Of a DNA stretch of 64,000 nt, positions 23,671 to 35,800 are shown in pieces. Both the position numbers and the translations under genes were made by a program. Position 1 is the stretch's first letter. Each line of letters opens with the position of its first letter. The DNA comes from Siphonodentalium dalli (lineage: Eukaryota > Mollusca > Scaphopoda > Gadilida > Siphonodentaliidae): the NCBI GenBank assembly GCA_032622095.1, contig CP136061.1, positions 191,896,369 through 191,960,368 on the forward strand, in the 5' to 3' direction. The notes below the pieces were generated by a model that searched no databases, had not been told where the DNA came from, and saw only the letters and a list, made by a program, of their open reading frames with translations.

Positions 23671-24220
23671 GCAGAATGAGGTCTCCAGAAGGTGAATTTG
23701 GTGATGGTAGCCCGCTGTGTGGGATAGCATCACAAAAAGCGTGTCTGTTCCTACATTGTGCATGCCTGGCCTCAAGCAACACAATGTATTATACAATCAA
23801 GCCTTGAAATAGTGTGAAAGTGTGTCTGTCGTTTGCAGAATGAGGTCCCCAGAGGGTGAATTTAGTGATGCTATCCCGCACAGCGGGCTAGCATCACTAA
23901 ATTCACCCTCTGGGGACCTCATTCTGCTAGGGCCCCCAACTGCTATGGCAGACCTAGGATAAGATTGAAGTTCCCCAGTTGAAGTTGGTGATGTTCACCC
24001 ATTGGGCACCTCAATTATGAATTTATCTTCTGCAAATTAGGGGATATAGAAACTTCCTAGAAGGGAAATGTAACTAACAACAATGTTAATTTGATACTAT
24101 AGATACTTCCCAGAAGATGAGGCCTAAGCAGAATGAGGTCTCCAGAGGGTGAATTTGGTGATGCTAGGCCGCTGTGTGGGATAGCATCACTAAATTCACC
24201 CTCTGGGGACCTCATTCTGC
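23671..24220. repeat. Three 93-bp palindrome copies
   Basis: 23835-23927 and 24128-24220 are complete near-perfect inverted repeats (arms of about 42 bases starting GCAGAATGAGGTC and AGAGGGTGAATTT). 23671-23733 is a copy cut at the right arm. Related copies occur at 51984-52071, 52427-52513 and 52702-52794. Confidence 0.85.
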
Positions 24221-25159
24221 AAATGACATTAGTCCTGATATGAACAATACATGAGAGATTGGGAATTAATGACATCTAGCAAATCTGCAGGAATGTTTAT
24301 AAACATATCCAGATTGACATGATTGTGTCAGCATACCCAGCATATATACAGTTACAGCCAAAGTAAATGCTTCTTATTAATGATTCTGTCAAGAATTTGA
24401 GTAAATTTTATTTTTGAGACCAGGCCAGGGTGGCAGAAGCAGTGCACTTGAATGAAGGGCCAGGGGCCACAACCTACAGAAATGTAATGGCATTAGTTTT
24501 TCAATTATCAAAAAATGTTAGACAATATATATATATAATTGACCATGGAGTTAAATACACTTTTTTTCTTCTTTTTTTTTTAAATATTCTAATAAAAAAA
24601 AACAATTCCACAGTTTTTTTAAATATTCTTTTATTTTTTAATATATCATTTCTTTTCTATTCTTTTCTTTTTTGGTTAAAGAGTTTAATCTGAATTTTTT
24701 TTTTCTGAGTTATGTCCCTGGCCCCACCCACATTTGACCCAGTGACCTCATTTGAACAAATCTGAACCCCAGTCAACCAATAATCCTTCATAACAAATAT
24801 GAACCCATTTGGCCTGATGGTATTCGAGAAGAAGATGTTTATAAGAATTACTATGGAGGGAAAGAGTTATGGCCCTGGTTTCTCAACTAATCAACCTGGT
24901 GACCTCATTTGAACAAATCTGGATGTGAGTCACCTAGGGAACATCCACACCAAATATGAACCCATTAGGCCTTATGGATCTGGAAAAGAAGTCGTTATAA
25001 GAATTACTATGAAGGAATAGAGTTGTGGCCCTGCTTTCGCAACTATTTGACCCAGTGACCTCATTTGAACAAATCTGAATGAGAGTCACCTAGGGAACAT
25101 CCACACCAAATATGAACCAATTCGGTCCAATGGAACTTTAGAAGAAGATGTTCAAAGAA

Positions 25160-25225
25160 TTGTTGACGGACGGATGGACGGATGGACGGATGGACGGACG
25201 GATGGACGGACGACGGACGAGGAGT
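25160..25225 (+). repeat. GGAC/GGAT microsatellite
   Basis: A run of about a dozen GACGGATG/GACGGACG tetranucleotide units near the 3' end of the 2.3-kb insertion. Confidence 0.9.
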
Positions 25226-26342
25226 GATGACTATAGCTCCACCGGAGACTTCGTCTCAGGTGAGCTAAAAAGGAATGTAGACTTGTTTTCAAATTTCGGT
25301 CGCCATTTTGGCCACCATCTTTGATTTGGAAAACCATTTCTTGCACGAGATGTAATGTAATTACTTCACCTCAGTATTTCCAACTCAACTGTACGCATGG
25401 ATGGAGTTGTCTCGACAATAATGCCCAATGATGTGAATATGAGGGAATTTCGGTGATTTTTCAAAATCTGTCCGCCATTGTGGGCGCCATTTTGGATTTG
25501 GGGGACTTTTATTGGATATGATACAAGGAAAGTTCTTCGCCTAAGTGTTCCCAACTTACAATAGTAAGCAGGTGTGGAGTTGTCATGACAATAATGCTCA
25601 CTGATGTTAAAATCAGCGATTTTCGGCGATTTTATATTTCTGGTGGCCATTTTGGCCGCCATCTTGGATTTGGGTACATATTCCTCAACTCAGGTATAAG
25701 AGGAATCCTAGCTCGAGTATCTCCTGCAAATATATATGCATGGGTGTTGTTATAATAGCAATAACATGCATTGATTCGAAACATAACATCGCGTTATTAA
25801 CGGAGATACGGCTTTGACCTATGATACCGGCATTTGGGAAAACGTGATATCGGACAAAAATATCCCGCAATGAATGCATATTATGGTCCCCATGTGTTCG
25901 CCAATGACTCCTCTATATGATAAATGTATAACATGACGCAAAAATTCTAACGTTTTCCCACAGAGACAAACGAAAGGTGGTAACATGTCAGAAAAATAGC
26001 ATATTTTCATATTTCGGCGGCCATCTTGGCCGCCATATTGGATTCTGGTGTCGGATTTTTGGCTACTTTGTAAGGGTTGTATATCAGCATAACGAATCGA
26101 GCGGAAAAAAAGACCGCATGTGCTATCATCTTTACTATAATGGCGATCAAAGAGACCCGGTGCATTTAAAAATAATGGCCGCCATGATGGACGCCATCTT
26201 GTCTGGAGTCTCTGCGGCCACTTTTTTTTCTTGTTAACAAGTGAAAAAAATTAGAGGAGACCTTAAGGAAGAAAATTAGTGGGGTGAAGTTAAGTCCTGG
26301 GGGGGGGGGTGCAGAGGTTGACCAATATCTCCTGGACTAATA

Positions 26343-27573
26343 TGGTTTACGACTAAGCATTGTTTGTGTATAATTAGGTGACAACGGTGTGGTGTTTTGT
26401 GATTTCGGAAAGGTACAGAGTGAATATACTGTGGCAAATTTAGTTAATGGGCGACGTTTTGTTTTACAGTTAATGCGCTGGATAAAATATAGTCCCTCAA
26501 GTAGCATCACTCTTATCGTTAAAAATGCTGACAAAGATGAACATTGCCACCTCGAATAGAAATAACAATTAGTTTTTGCATGCAGGAAAATTCGGGGACA
26601 ATCGGGACCGTGTGCGCCGATTTTGTCGGATCCAATTTAATCGGGCGGATCAAACTGAATTTGATTTCATCAGGAGAATCCGGCTCGTAACGATGGCTAC
26701 GCGCGTGTTTTGCTGGTCACATGACCGATCGTCACATGACCAAACTCCATTCACAATGTCGGAAAAGTTAGCGGCGACCGATATTCGAAGTCAAGTCAGA
26801 ATTAAAGTCAAGATTTGCAGACTGGCAGACCTGTGGGCAGAAAATGAGTACCTGAATAATAATTGCGAAACGAGGGCGGCATCTGTGGAAAGGTCTATTA
26901 CGGTTATTGCTCGTAACCTCAATATATAATATTATTAATATTAATTAATTTATTATTAATAAATAATAGTCAACCACCATAACTAGCTATAGTAACTGTC
27001 TAGATAGGATGACCGCACCACTGACACCAGTTGGATATATAGACTAAAGTGACCATGTATAGCATATGTGTATCTCACGCCTTATCTGTCACGGTTTCGT
27101 GTCAAGAAATTTGGTCAAATGATATCGATAAATGATATTTATGGGATATAACGGTGTGGTGTTTTGTGATTTCTGAAAGTACATGTATACAAGGCGAATT
27201 TTCTGACTGTCAAATTTCGACAAAAGCGATTCCGCGGTTTTGTTTATATAACAACCAGCTAGTAACGGAAGTCAGTATGATCTTTGATGTTTCAGGGGGT
27301 ATATTGGCAATATCTAACATTGAAGCGGTGAACCGGACTACACTTTGCGACAGTTTATCGATAATTAACCCCTCGAAAATCTTTGATGTTCCAGGGGGTA
27401 TATTGGCAACAAGTGTGTTAGAATTTAATTTATTACATATTTGGTATTAGTTGGTGCACCTACCACAGAAATTCAGAATTTTTGGATACCAACTGCCATC
27501 ATGGAGTCCATCAAAGCGGATTTTAGCGAATTTTTGATACGTTATAGGGGATATATTCCTGTTCAAAATGGAG
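26343..27573. other. No recognisable gene; minor direct repeats
   Basis: Two short direct repeats are seen: GTGGTGTTTTGTGATTTC near 26390 and 27160, and CAGGGGGTATATTGGCAA near 27295 and 27392. A 117-codon open frame at 26576-26929 has no recognisable motif. Confidence 0.4.
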
Positions 27574-28077
27574 GGGCCTCGGTGGCTCAATCGGTTAGCT
27601 CTCCAGCGCTGGCGATGAGGGTTCAAATCCACATGTTTCCATCGTGGACTTTGTAACTCGAAATCGTTATCTGGTGGAGTTACTAGTTACTGCCCGATGG
27701 CCGGTGGTTTGCCGCACATGGTCGAGCAAGTAAAATTCTCTGTTAAAAAAAATTCTCAGCGGAATGTGATTCTGGATGGTGTGTGTTTTTTCGACCTGGT
27801 ACTTGCTCGGCCATAACAATGTTTTAAATAAACACAATCGACGTTGGCACCCCCACCACGTTACATCATCCTTTCCTAACGATCCGCAAAGATCATCCTT
27901 CACCAGTCACCATTCTCTCACATTCCACACAGCTGTAAATAAGTTACTTATTGTGCCACTTTGTCAATTATGTAATTTTGTAACAATGTATACCGGAGAG
28001 GGGCGCATTAAGTTATGTAACTTGTGCCCCAATCCACTTTGTATTATTACAAATAAAATATGTTTAAAGTAAAAAAA
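27574..28077 (+). mobile_element. tRNA-headed SINE with LINE-type tail
   Basis: The head has a Pol III box A (TGGCTCAATCGG, 27583-27594) and box B (GGTTCAAATCC, 27620-27630) at tRNA-like spacing. It cannot fold as a functional tRNA (no matching acceptor stem), so it is a tRNA-derived SINE. A long body follows, then a tail GAGAGGGGCGC...TTGTATTATTACAAATAAAATATG and an A-run. The tail matches the LINE 3' UTR at 3790-3873, so the SINE probably relied on that LINE's reverse transcriptase. The length of about 500 bp is large for a SINE. Confidence 0.75.
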
Positions 28078-29235
28078 AATATATGTGTTTCAATTTCTAG
28101 GTGGGTGTGGAGTTGAGCATTTCCTAGAATCCAAGATGGCGTCCATCATGACCGACGTGTTACAAAATATGAACTAAGTCAGTTTAATCCATTTTGTTGG
28201 AGATAATATCTCATATAATGTATAAAATTGTGTACATTATTGGGATACTATTACATTGTAGTCCATTTTACAGGAAAAATTGGTTCTCCAATAGCAAGAT
28301 GGATGCCAAAATGTTGACCTGAATTGGAAAATAAACACATTTTCACTTATATCTTTATATCTACTGTTTGGAGAAAAAAAAATTGTTGTTTGTTTTCCTA
28401 TTATTTATGTCTTACGATTATTTGGGTAGTGAAATTTGTTGTTGTTCATTTGTGTTCAGCTACTTCCAATGAATAAAGAACGTAGAATGATATTTCATCG
28501 AAAACCCAATTTCGGTTTCTAGTCATATTTTCATTTGAAATGAACAGATCATGAAGGAGTGGAAGTATTACGACAAAACGCAATCTTATTAGGGTCTGAA
28601 ATTGTTACTATGGTTTATCATGGCAGTCAAATTTATAGAAAATTCTATGTTTCGTCCTTATTCGTTTAGATGTTGTGGTTGATGGGTGAAGTTGACTAAT
28701 CTGAATTGGAGACATTACACTTGTTATTTCTTTGGTCTCAGTCTATTTCAATCCCTAAACAAATTTATCTTGGTATAACTTCATTTGCTCACTCAATCCC
28801 TAACAAAATTGATCTTACAGTACGTGATATGAAATCCACACACACCTAGAAATTGACGTGCACACCACCCAGAATCATAATCCATAAAGAAAAAAACGTT
28901 AACAGAGAATTGTTACTTCACGCCTATTGCTCCCGGACCCCACCACTAAAACTGGCAATGTCGTGATATGGCCTTAGTTGATTAAAGCGACATTAAACCC
29001 CAATCAATTAAACACCCACACGCACACAAAACACCATACGACAAGAATGTTTATTATATGATCATAAGTTTCTTTCCCCAATTCCTATGTTAAAACGTAA
29101 AGAAAAAATGAGATATTTAACGATGTTCACCTCATTAATGAAACAACGGGTTAATAACTTTTTTAAATTGAGATGTGCGAGGGTCAATAACACATGAATT
29201 TTATTCTGGGACATTTGTGCATAAACCGGACTTAC
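28078..29235. other. No recognisable gene
   Basis: Intronic sequence of the sarcospan-like gene, with one CCAAGATGGCGTCCATCATG word near 28132. No element boundaries were found. Confidence 0.4.
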
Positions 29236-29322
29236 CTTCGTAATGCGACCACATAGAGACTTGACATGTCTGGAAGCGCTCGTGCAGCAATAATATATCC
29301 CGATCAAACCAGACACACATAC
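29236..29322 (-). CDS. SSPN: Sarcospan-like gene, coding exon 3 (87-bp exon, TM2)
   Basis: An 87-bp, 29-codon exon in phase 0 on both sides (residues 176-204). The acceptor is a pyrimidine-rich tract ending TTTCAG and the donor is AAG|GTAAGTCC, both near consensus. The peptide starts VCVSGLIGIYYCCTS (TM2) and ends with the basic cytoplasmic linker SLCGRITK. The corresponding human sarcospan segment is also 29 residues, begins VCLVAYLGLFMLCVS and is encoded between the same two boundaries, which is strong support although overall identity is modest. The flanking introns are 33.2 kb upstream and 15.2 kb downstream. The exon lies between two same-orientation copies of a giant palindromic transposon, 2.9 kb from one and 0.5 kb from the other. 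Another reading frame is open through the exon but would break phase and gives no membrane segment. Confidence 0.8.
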
Positions 29323-29809
29323 CTGAAACAAGTGAATGTTTGGGTGATACATTGCTTATACAGCTTTTAGAATAGACACATCTAATTAAAAACGAGAGGC
29401 CGATCACGATCGGCAGATGTTTAACCATTACCTTGGCGAAAGCGATTAGCTGTAACTGATAATTTGTCTAAGATATGATCAAAGGAATCCATAAATCAGT
29501 ACCCAACTTGAAATCAAAAGCTCAAATAATTTGCCTTAAGAAGGGGTTAAAGTATTTGGGTGGGGCAGGAGTAGTTTTAAATCTCATAACTATGTCCCTA
29601 TTCACACAAGGACCTCTCACTGTGAGATCCAACGGTTTAGTGATTTCGGAGGATATGTTTAGGAGTTTAAGTTAACTCATTGGAAGCAAAAGTGATAAAC
29701 CGGGCCCTTATCTCTGCCACTTTTGACTGCCAGATATTCAAAATTCATTCACTTCCAAAGAGAAATTATAATTTGTTGACAAGCCAGACTGCTTAAAATA
29801 ACATACATG
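29323..29809. other. Intron flank between SSPN exon 3 and palindromic copy 2
   Basis: The first part holds the pyrimidine tract and acceptor of exon 3 on the minus strand. The remainder shows no repeat or gene. Confidence 0.45.
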
Positions 29810-31843
29810 TCTTAGTCCAGGAGATATTGGTCGACCTCTGCACCCCCCAGGACTTAACTTCACCCCACTAATTTTCTTCCTTAAGGTCTCCTCTAATTTT
29901 TTTCACTTGTTAACCAGTTGTGTTAACAAGAAAAAAAAGTGGCCGCAGAGACTCCAGACAAGATGGCGTCCATCATGGCGGCCATTTTTTTTAAATGCAC
30001 CAGGTCTCTTTGATCGCCGTTATAGTAAAGATGATGTCACATGCCGTCTTGTTTTCCGCTCGATTCGTTATGCTAATATACAACCCTTACAAATTAGCCA
30101 AAAATCCGACACCAAAATCCAATATGGCGGCCAAGATGGCCGCCGAAATGTGAAAATATGCTATTTTTCTGTCATGTTACCACCTTTCGTTTGTCTCTGT
30201 GGGAATACGTTAGAATTTTTGCGTCATGTTATACATTTATCATATAGAGGAGTCATTGGCGAATACATGGAGACCATAATATGTATTGATTGCGGGATAT
30301 TTTTGTCCGATATCACGTTTTCCCAAATGCCGGTATCATAGGTCAAAGCCGAATCTCCGTTAATAACGCGATGTTATGTTTCGAATCAATGAATGTTATT
30401 GCTATTATAACAACACCCATGCATATATATTTGCAGGAGATACTCGAGCTAGGATTTCTCTTATACCTGAGTTGAGGAATATGTACCCAAATCAAAGATG
30501 GCGGCCAAAATGGCCACCAGAAATAAACAATCGCTGAAAATCGCTGATTTTAACATCAGTGAGCATTATTGTCATGACAACTCCACACCTGCTTACTATT
30601 GTAAGTTGGGAACACTTAGGCGAAGAACTTTCCTTGTACCATATCCAAATAAAAGTCCCCCAAATCCAAAATGGCGCCCACAATGGCGGACAGATTTTGA
30701 AAAATCACCGAAATTCCCTCATATTCACATCATTGGGCATTATTGTCGAGACAACTCCATCCATGCGTACAGTTGAGTTAGAAATACTGAGGTGAAGTAA
30801 TTACCTTACATCTCATGCAAGAAATGGCCAAATCGAAGATGGCGGCCAAAATGGCAACCGAAATTTGAAAACACGCCTACATTCCTTTACTTTCTTAGGA
30901 TGGGCGTTATTGTTTCGCGATTTCTACCCACCATTACATGTTGATATGTATGAATTATTCATTAGGGTTTGGCAATTGATACTCACAGTCAATATGGCTG
31001 CCAAACTGGCGGGCAGAAATTGAAAAGAAGCCGATATTATCAAATACTAATTTCAACTTTTTGTCATAATATTAATTTGTATAAACGAAACGGTTCATAA
31101 TATAAGCCATCTATTAGTTCCAATGTAAGTCGTAACCTTTTGGAAGGATGAAAACCCACAATCGCGATGTGGCATTTCAAAATCCATTCTCCACTAAGGG
31201 CTCATACTGGCCGTAACCGTGTATAGGTGCGCCGAATAGTCATATTATGACTTCCAAGAATCAAAACAACAGTACCTGAGCTTATTCTGAATTGCCACAT
31301 TCAGCATTATCTAGACTCGTTTCCGTCTCTTCGTCAGATTAATCTATCTCACTCACAACAACAGTTCACTACTCTTCTTTGTAGAAGGGTGCCGCTAATC
31401 GGAATGTTTCAAACAATACATATGCCGGTGTCCAGCTCACGTGTTTGTTTCGAAAGTTTGGAATTCTTAGCGAGCTTCATTCGTGGTATAGCTTATGGTA
31501 TAATTCAGATGCTACATATGGGGTATATGCGTCATCTTGTGCGATACACTATAAAGGTATTCGGTCGATGCGTATACTAGCTTTCAGAAGGATCTATCTG
31601 CGTATTGTCAGCTTTGGTGACCTAATGGGGATAACAACGTGTACACCTGGTGATTTTCCCAAACAGCCACTTCTCAATATATGGTTCATCAATTCACATA
31701 CCCATCTAATGCACTGACGTACCCGGACAACTTCTGTATATGGCTTCGAATGTTGAAAGCCCGACATTTGACGGATGCATTTCTACTAAGGCGTAGAAGA
31801 CCATAATGCATAATATACCCAAACTCCTTGAACATGAACATAA

Positions 31844-32866
31844 ATAAAAATAAATGTATAGCATTTTTAAAGCGCCTTATCCCATGAGGCCCAAAGCGCT
31901 CAATGATACAAAAGATGACCGAGCTCCAGCACATTTAAACACATATACGCATGTACACACAAACAATAACTACAATGAAATAAATCAAACAATTCATATA
32001 CAAATCAGGATGAAGGCTGTGTGTATTGTATAAAACAATGCAGAAAATGTGTGCTCAGCTTTGGTCGTCGTCGTTGCCATAGTGAAGTTTAAACAGATAC
32101 GTTTTGAGTTCTGTTTTGAAAGATTCCAAAGTAGCAAAATTCCTAAGTGTAAGCGGGAGTGAATTCCAAAGGTTTGGGCCGTAGCATTCAAAAGATCGAC
32201 GACCATAATTAACAAGGTCACGTTTGGGGACAGCAAGTAATATTTTATCAGCTGACCTTAAGCCTGGTTTACCAGGTACATAGCATGACGGAAGAGATTC
32301 GATATATACAGGGAGGGGCGAGAGACAGTCAAATTTCTTACAACATACGACAGCAATTTTATAGTCAATGCGGGCTTGAATTGGTAGCCAGTGCAGTTCT
32401 TTGAACATTGGTGTCAGGTCAGAAAATTTAGGCTTCTTAAGAATCACACGAGCAGCAATGTTCATCATACGTTGAACTTTATCAATTTCTGTCTTTGGTA
32501 AGCCAGCCAGAAGTGGGTTACAGTAGTCAATCTTGGAAAGAACAAATGACGAAACAAGAGTTTTAGCAGCATCGGTGGTTATGAATGGCCTGATGTGAGA
32601 AATTCTCCTTATATCCAGAAATAGACTTCTGCATAAATTGTTTATGTACACTTCCATTGACAGAGTACTGTCCAGGTGAATGCCCAGATATCGGGCACAC
32701 GACGATGGCTTTATGTCGGAATCACCTATACGAATGCAGTCCAAAGGGGTGTTCTTAATTCTGTGATCTGTTCCAAATAACATTATCTCGGTTTTGTCAT
32801 CATTTAAACACAGTTGGTTGGTTTACAGTCTCGATGGCAATGGCTGTGGACGTTGGGGAACGCGAC
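31844..32866 (-). mobile_element. 5'-truncated LINE (L2/CR1-type) inside palindromic copy 2
   Basis: Copy 1 lacks this segment at the matching site near 21065. CATAA occurs at both borders (31839-31843, 32867-32871) as a short target duplication. On the minus strand it holds the end of an RT ORF, then a 3' UTR with AAGGCGCTTTAAAAATGC and a TTTATTTTTATTTATG tail, a style typical of L2/CR1-group elements. At its 5' end (32822-32867) are 46 bases copied from elsewhere in the host element. Confidence 0.75.
32055..32821 (-). pseudogene. Non-LTR retrotransposon reverse transcriptase, C-terminal fragment
   Basis: An intact open frame from the truncation point to a stop, about 255 codons; the first ATG is at 32783 but the frame is open upstream from LNDDKTEI. 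It begins after the YxDD catalytic motif, which is missing. Visible signatures are LNDDKTEIMLFG, CARYLGIHLDSTLSM, LSKIDYCNPLLAGLP, ELHWLPIQARIDYKI, and the C-terminal RSFECYGPNLWNSLPLTLRN. These are the thumb and C-terminal blocks of L2/CR1/Rex-type LINE proteins. Without the endonuclease and palm domains it cannot act. That the frame is still open suggests a fairly recent insertion. It has no relation to the sarcospan-like gene apart from lying in its intron on the same strand. Confidence 0.9.
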
Positions 32867-35800
32867 CATAAAAACAAGCTTGTTGGCGTCCAGCAATCGT
32901 CTCACCGAACAGTTCCAAGCAGATGATAACAATACACACGGTGATAGTGTGTGGGTATGTGTCATGATAGTGGAAATGAAATTGGACCATGACTGCACCG
33001 CCCCTTATTTTGTTATGTTTTAGATTCAGACAGGATCTCATGTGTGGCTTTGCTTTCCTTGTATGCTAAGATTGTATGTTCCCATCCGTTTGGAAGCCGT
33101 TCTTAAACAACTGGACCAGGAGTATGCCATTGGCTACTGCTGTATAAGCCCCACCAAGACTGGGGTGTAGTCTTAAAGGCGATACATTTGACAGTTGGTT
33201 GATATGTTATACTCACGCTGGGTGGTATGGTTCAAGAACGTACAAATGCCATCAACAAAAGGGTGAAATGTTCAACGCGAAGAACATCCAGAGGAATGTT
33301 ACGTTGATGAGCTCTTGCATTCAGTTCAACAAACGTTGGTACACCAAGTGATTTCTTGGTAACATCACCATCGCGACCATTTTCCTACATGAGACATTAA
33401 CTACTATATTCTAAAGTTATATATATAAAGCTATATGATCATAACGGTCGCGTTCCCCAACGTCCACAGCCATTGCCATCGAGACTGTAAATTGTTCTTT
33501 AAATGCATAGTGAAATAAATGCACCACAGTTCCTGACATTTTCTTGAATAATACCGCCCACATACTGACACTTACCCCGAGAGAGGATAACAAAACACGC
33601 ATACATTCATGCTATAAAGACATTATCATTTAGTCCATCCGACTGTTTTGAGGGAGGCTAGCATTGTATTATCCAGACAAAAGTGTACGTAGTTGAATCA
33701 GAAAGGCTTCGAAACGGATGTGGAAATACAATCTTACCACACCAAATAAAACCGACACGCATCCCATTCGACATCTTAAACATACACCAGGTGTAGGGGT
33801 GGTGTATACAGTGGCCCATATCATTGCCACTATCATGGCGCATGTCCACAAACTAGCACCGCGAGCATTGTTCTTCTCTGCTGGGAGATATTCGACGAGA
33901 CAACTGTGGGGCGTCACACAGTTTTCTTCGGATAATGGTCAAGAAATGTGGGTAGTCTGTACACTAGGGTCTTCTCCTTAGCAGATAGACATCTGTCCAA
34001 GGGAATGAGACAGCTAGCAACCTTCGAAACACTGTCGAAGTTGTCCACATATGCCAATGCGTTCGCTGAGTTTGTGAGTTGACGAACCATCTATTGAGAA
34101 GTGACTAGCTAACTGGTTCGCCAGGTGTACATGTCGTTATCCCATGGGGTATGAGACACATACATAGAGATGACCTTCTGTAAGCTTGTATACTCATCGG
34201 CCATATGCCTTCCTAGTTCAAGATGACGCACAAATATCATAGTTAGCAAATATTTAAAATCGTAAGCAAGACACCGGAAAATGAATTGTTTGAAACGTTA
34301 TGATTAGAAGGACCCTACTCCAAGGAAGTGGTGAATACTTTGTCGGTGTGAGCGACCTAGATTTATCAGACAAAGAAATGGAAGCTGGTCCAGATAATTA
34401 TGGACGTGACGTGGCAAATCAGAATCTGTTATCAGGTAATTGTTCTGATATAACTATTTGGCGCACCTACGCTTACGGCCATTATCGGCGCAAAGTGGAG
34501 ACTGGATTTCGAAATGCCACATCGCGATATTAATTGTGGTTTTTCATCTTTCCAGAAGGATACGAGCTATGTTATGCATTTTGATACCTTTAAGTTGAAC
34601 TAGTAGATGGTTTATATACAGTTTCGTCCATACATACCGATATTATGACAAAAAGTTGAAATTAATGTGAAAATATCGATTTCTTTTCAATATCTAGCCG
34701 CCAATTTAGCAGCGATCTTGGCTGTGAGTATCAATTGCCAAACCCTAATGAATACTTCATGTCACTGTTCCATATCAACATGTAATGGTGGATAGAAATC
34801 GCGAAACAATAACGCCCATCGTAAGAAAGTAAAGGAATGTAGACTTGTTTTCAAATTTCGGTCGCCATTTTGGCCACCATCTTCGATTTGGAAAACAATT
34901 TCTTGCATGAGATCTAATGTAATTACTTCACCTCAGTATTTCCAACTCAATTGTAAGCATGGGTGGAGATGTCTCGACAATAATGCCCAATGATGTGAAT
35001 ATGAGGGAATTTCGGTGATTTTTCCAAATCTGTCGGCCATTGTGGGCGCCATTTTGGATTTGGGGGACTTTTATTTGGATACGGTACAAGGAAAGTTCTT
35101 CGCCTAAGTGCTCCCAACTCACAATAGTAAGCAGGTGTGGAGTTGTCATGACAATAATGTTCACTGATGTTAAAATCGGTGATTTTCGGCGATTTTTTAT
35201 TTCTGGTGGCCATTTTGGCCGCCATCTTGGATTTGAGTAAATATTCCTCAACTCAGGTATAAGAGGAATCCTAGCTTTGGTATCTCCTGCACATATATAT
35301 GCATGGGTGTTGTTATAATAGCCATAACATTCATTGATTCGAAACATTACATCGCTTTATTAACGTAGATTCGGCTTTGACCTATTATACCGGCATTTGG
35401 GAAAACATGATATCGGACAAAAATATCCCGCAATGAATGTATATTATGGACCCCATGTGGTCGCCAATGACTCCTCTATATGATAAATGTATAACATGAC
35501 GCAAAGATGCCAACATTTTCCCACAGAGACAAACGAAAGGTGGTAACATGTCAGAACAATAGAATATTTTCACATTTCGGCGGCCATCTTGGCCGCCATA
35601 TTGGATTCTGGTGTCGGATTTTTGGCTAATTTGTAAGGGTTGTATATTAGCATAACGAATCGAGCGGAAAACAAGACGGCATGTGACATCATCTTTACTA
35701 TAACGGCGATCAAAGAGACCTGGTGCATTTTTTTTAAATGGCCGCCATGATGGGCGCCATCTTGTCTGGCCACTTTCTTTTCTTGTTAACAAGTGAAAAA

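Larger units (their letters stand above)
22951..25271 (+). mobile_element. Unclassified insertion (2.3 kb) inside palindromic copy 1
   Basis: Copy 2 of the host transposon lacks this segment (GTAAGAAAGTAAAGGAATG is continuous near 34825-34845), so it is an insertion. It starts ACAAGACAGTCAATGACTGT, a small hairpin, and ends with GACGGACGGATGG repeats, a GAGAC-TTC-GTCTC hairpin and CAGGTGAGCTAAAAA. Internally it has units with GACCTCATTTGAACAAATCTGA and three copies of a 93-bp palindrome. A longer relative sits at 49873-53865 with the same two ends. Ends without TIRs, a 3' hairpin and an A-tail leave both Helitron-like and retroposon origins open. Confidence 0.6.
19045..26339. mobile_element. 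Giant palindromic transposon, copy 1 (7.3 kb)
   Basis: Starts TAGTCCAGGAGATATTGG and ends in the exact inverse, flanked by a 3-bp direct repeat ATA (19042-19044, 26340-26342). The outer arms (19045-20140 and 25272-26339) are near-identical inverted copies. Weaker pairing continues inward through about 21440 and 21850-22950, so the whole element is one large inverted repeat around a loop of about 400 bases. Arms contain blocks every 155-190 bases led by CCAAGATGGCGGCC-type words. No transposase is readable; ORFs of 60-140 codons recur in both arms and copies and are repeat translations. The 3-bp target duplication narrows the superfamily but does not settle it. Confidence 0.85.

Noticed and set aside
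26576-26929. 117-codon plus-strand frame
   Set aside because: No domain, no splice context and no repeated homologue; insufficient evidence for a gene.
27574-27640. Functional tRNA gene
   Set aside because: Box A and box B are good but the acceptor and T stems do not pair, and the sequence continues into a SINE body.
29236-29428. Alternative reading frame through SSPN exon 3
   Set aside because: It does not keep phase with the neighbouring exons and gives no membrane segment, whereas the chosen frame aligns with the sarcospan TM2 exon.
29907-30341. 144-codon frame, with similar 135-139-codon frames at 19599-20018, 34928-35347 and 35385-35792
   Set aside because: All are translations of the same inverted arm of the palindromic transposon, open in either orientation, with no transposase motif.
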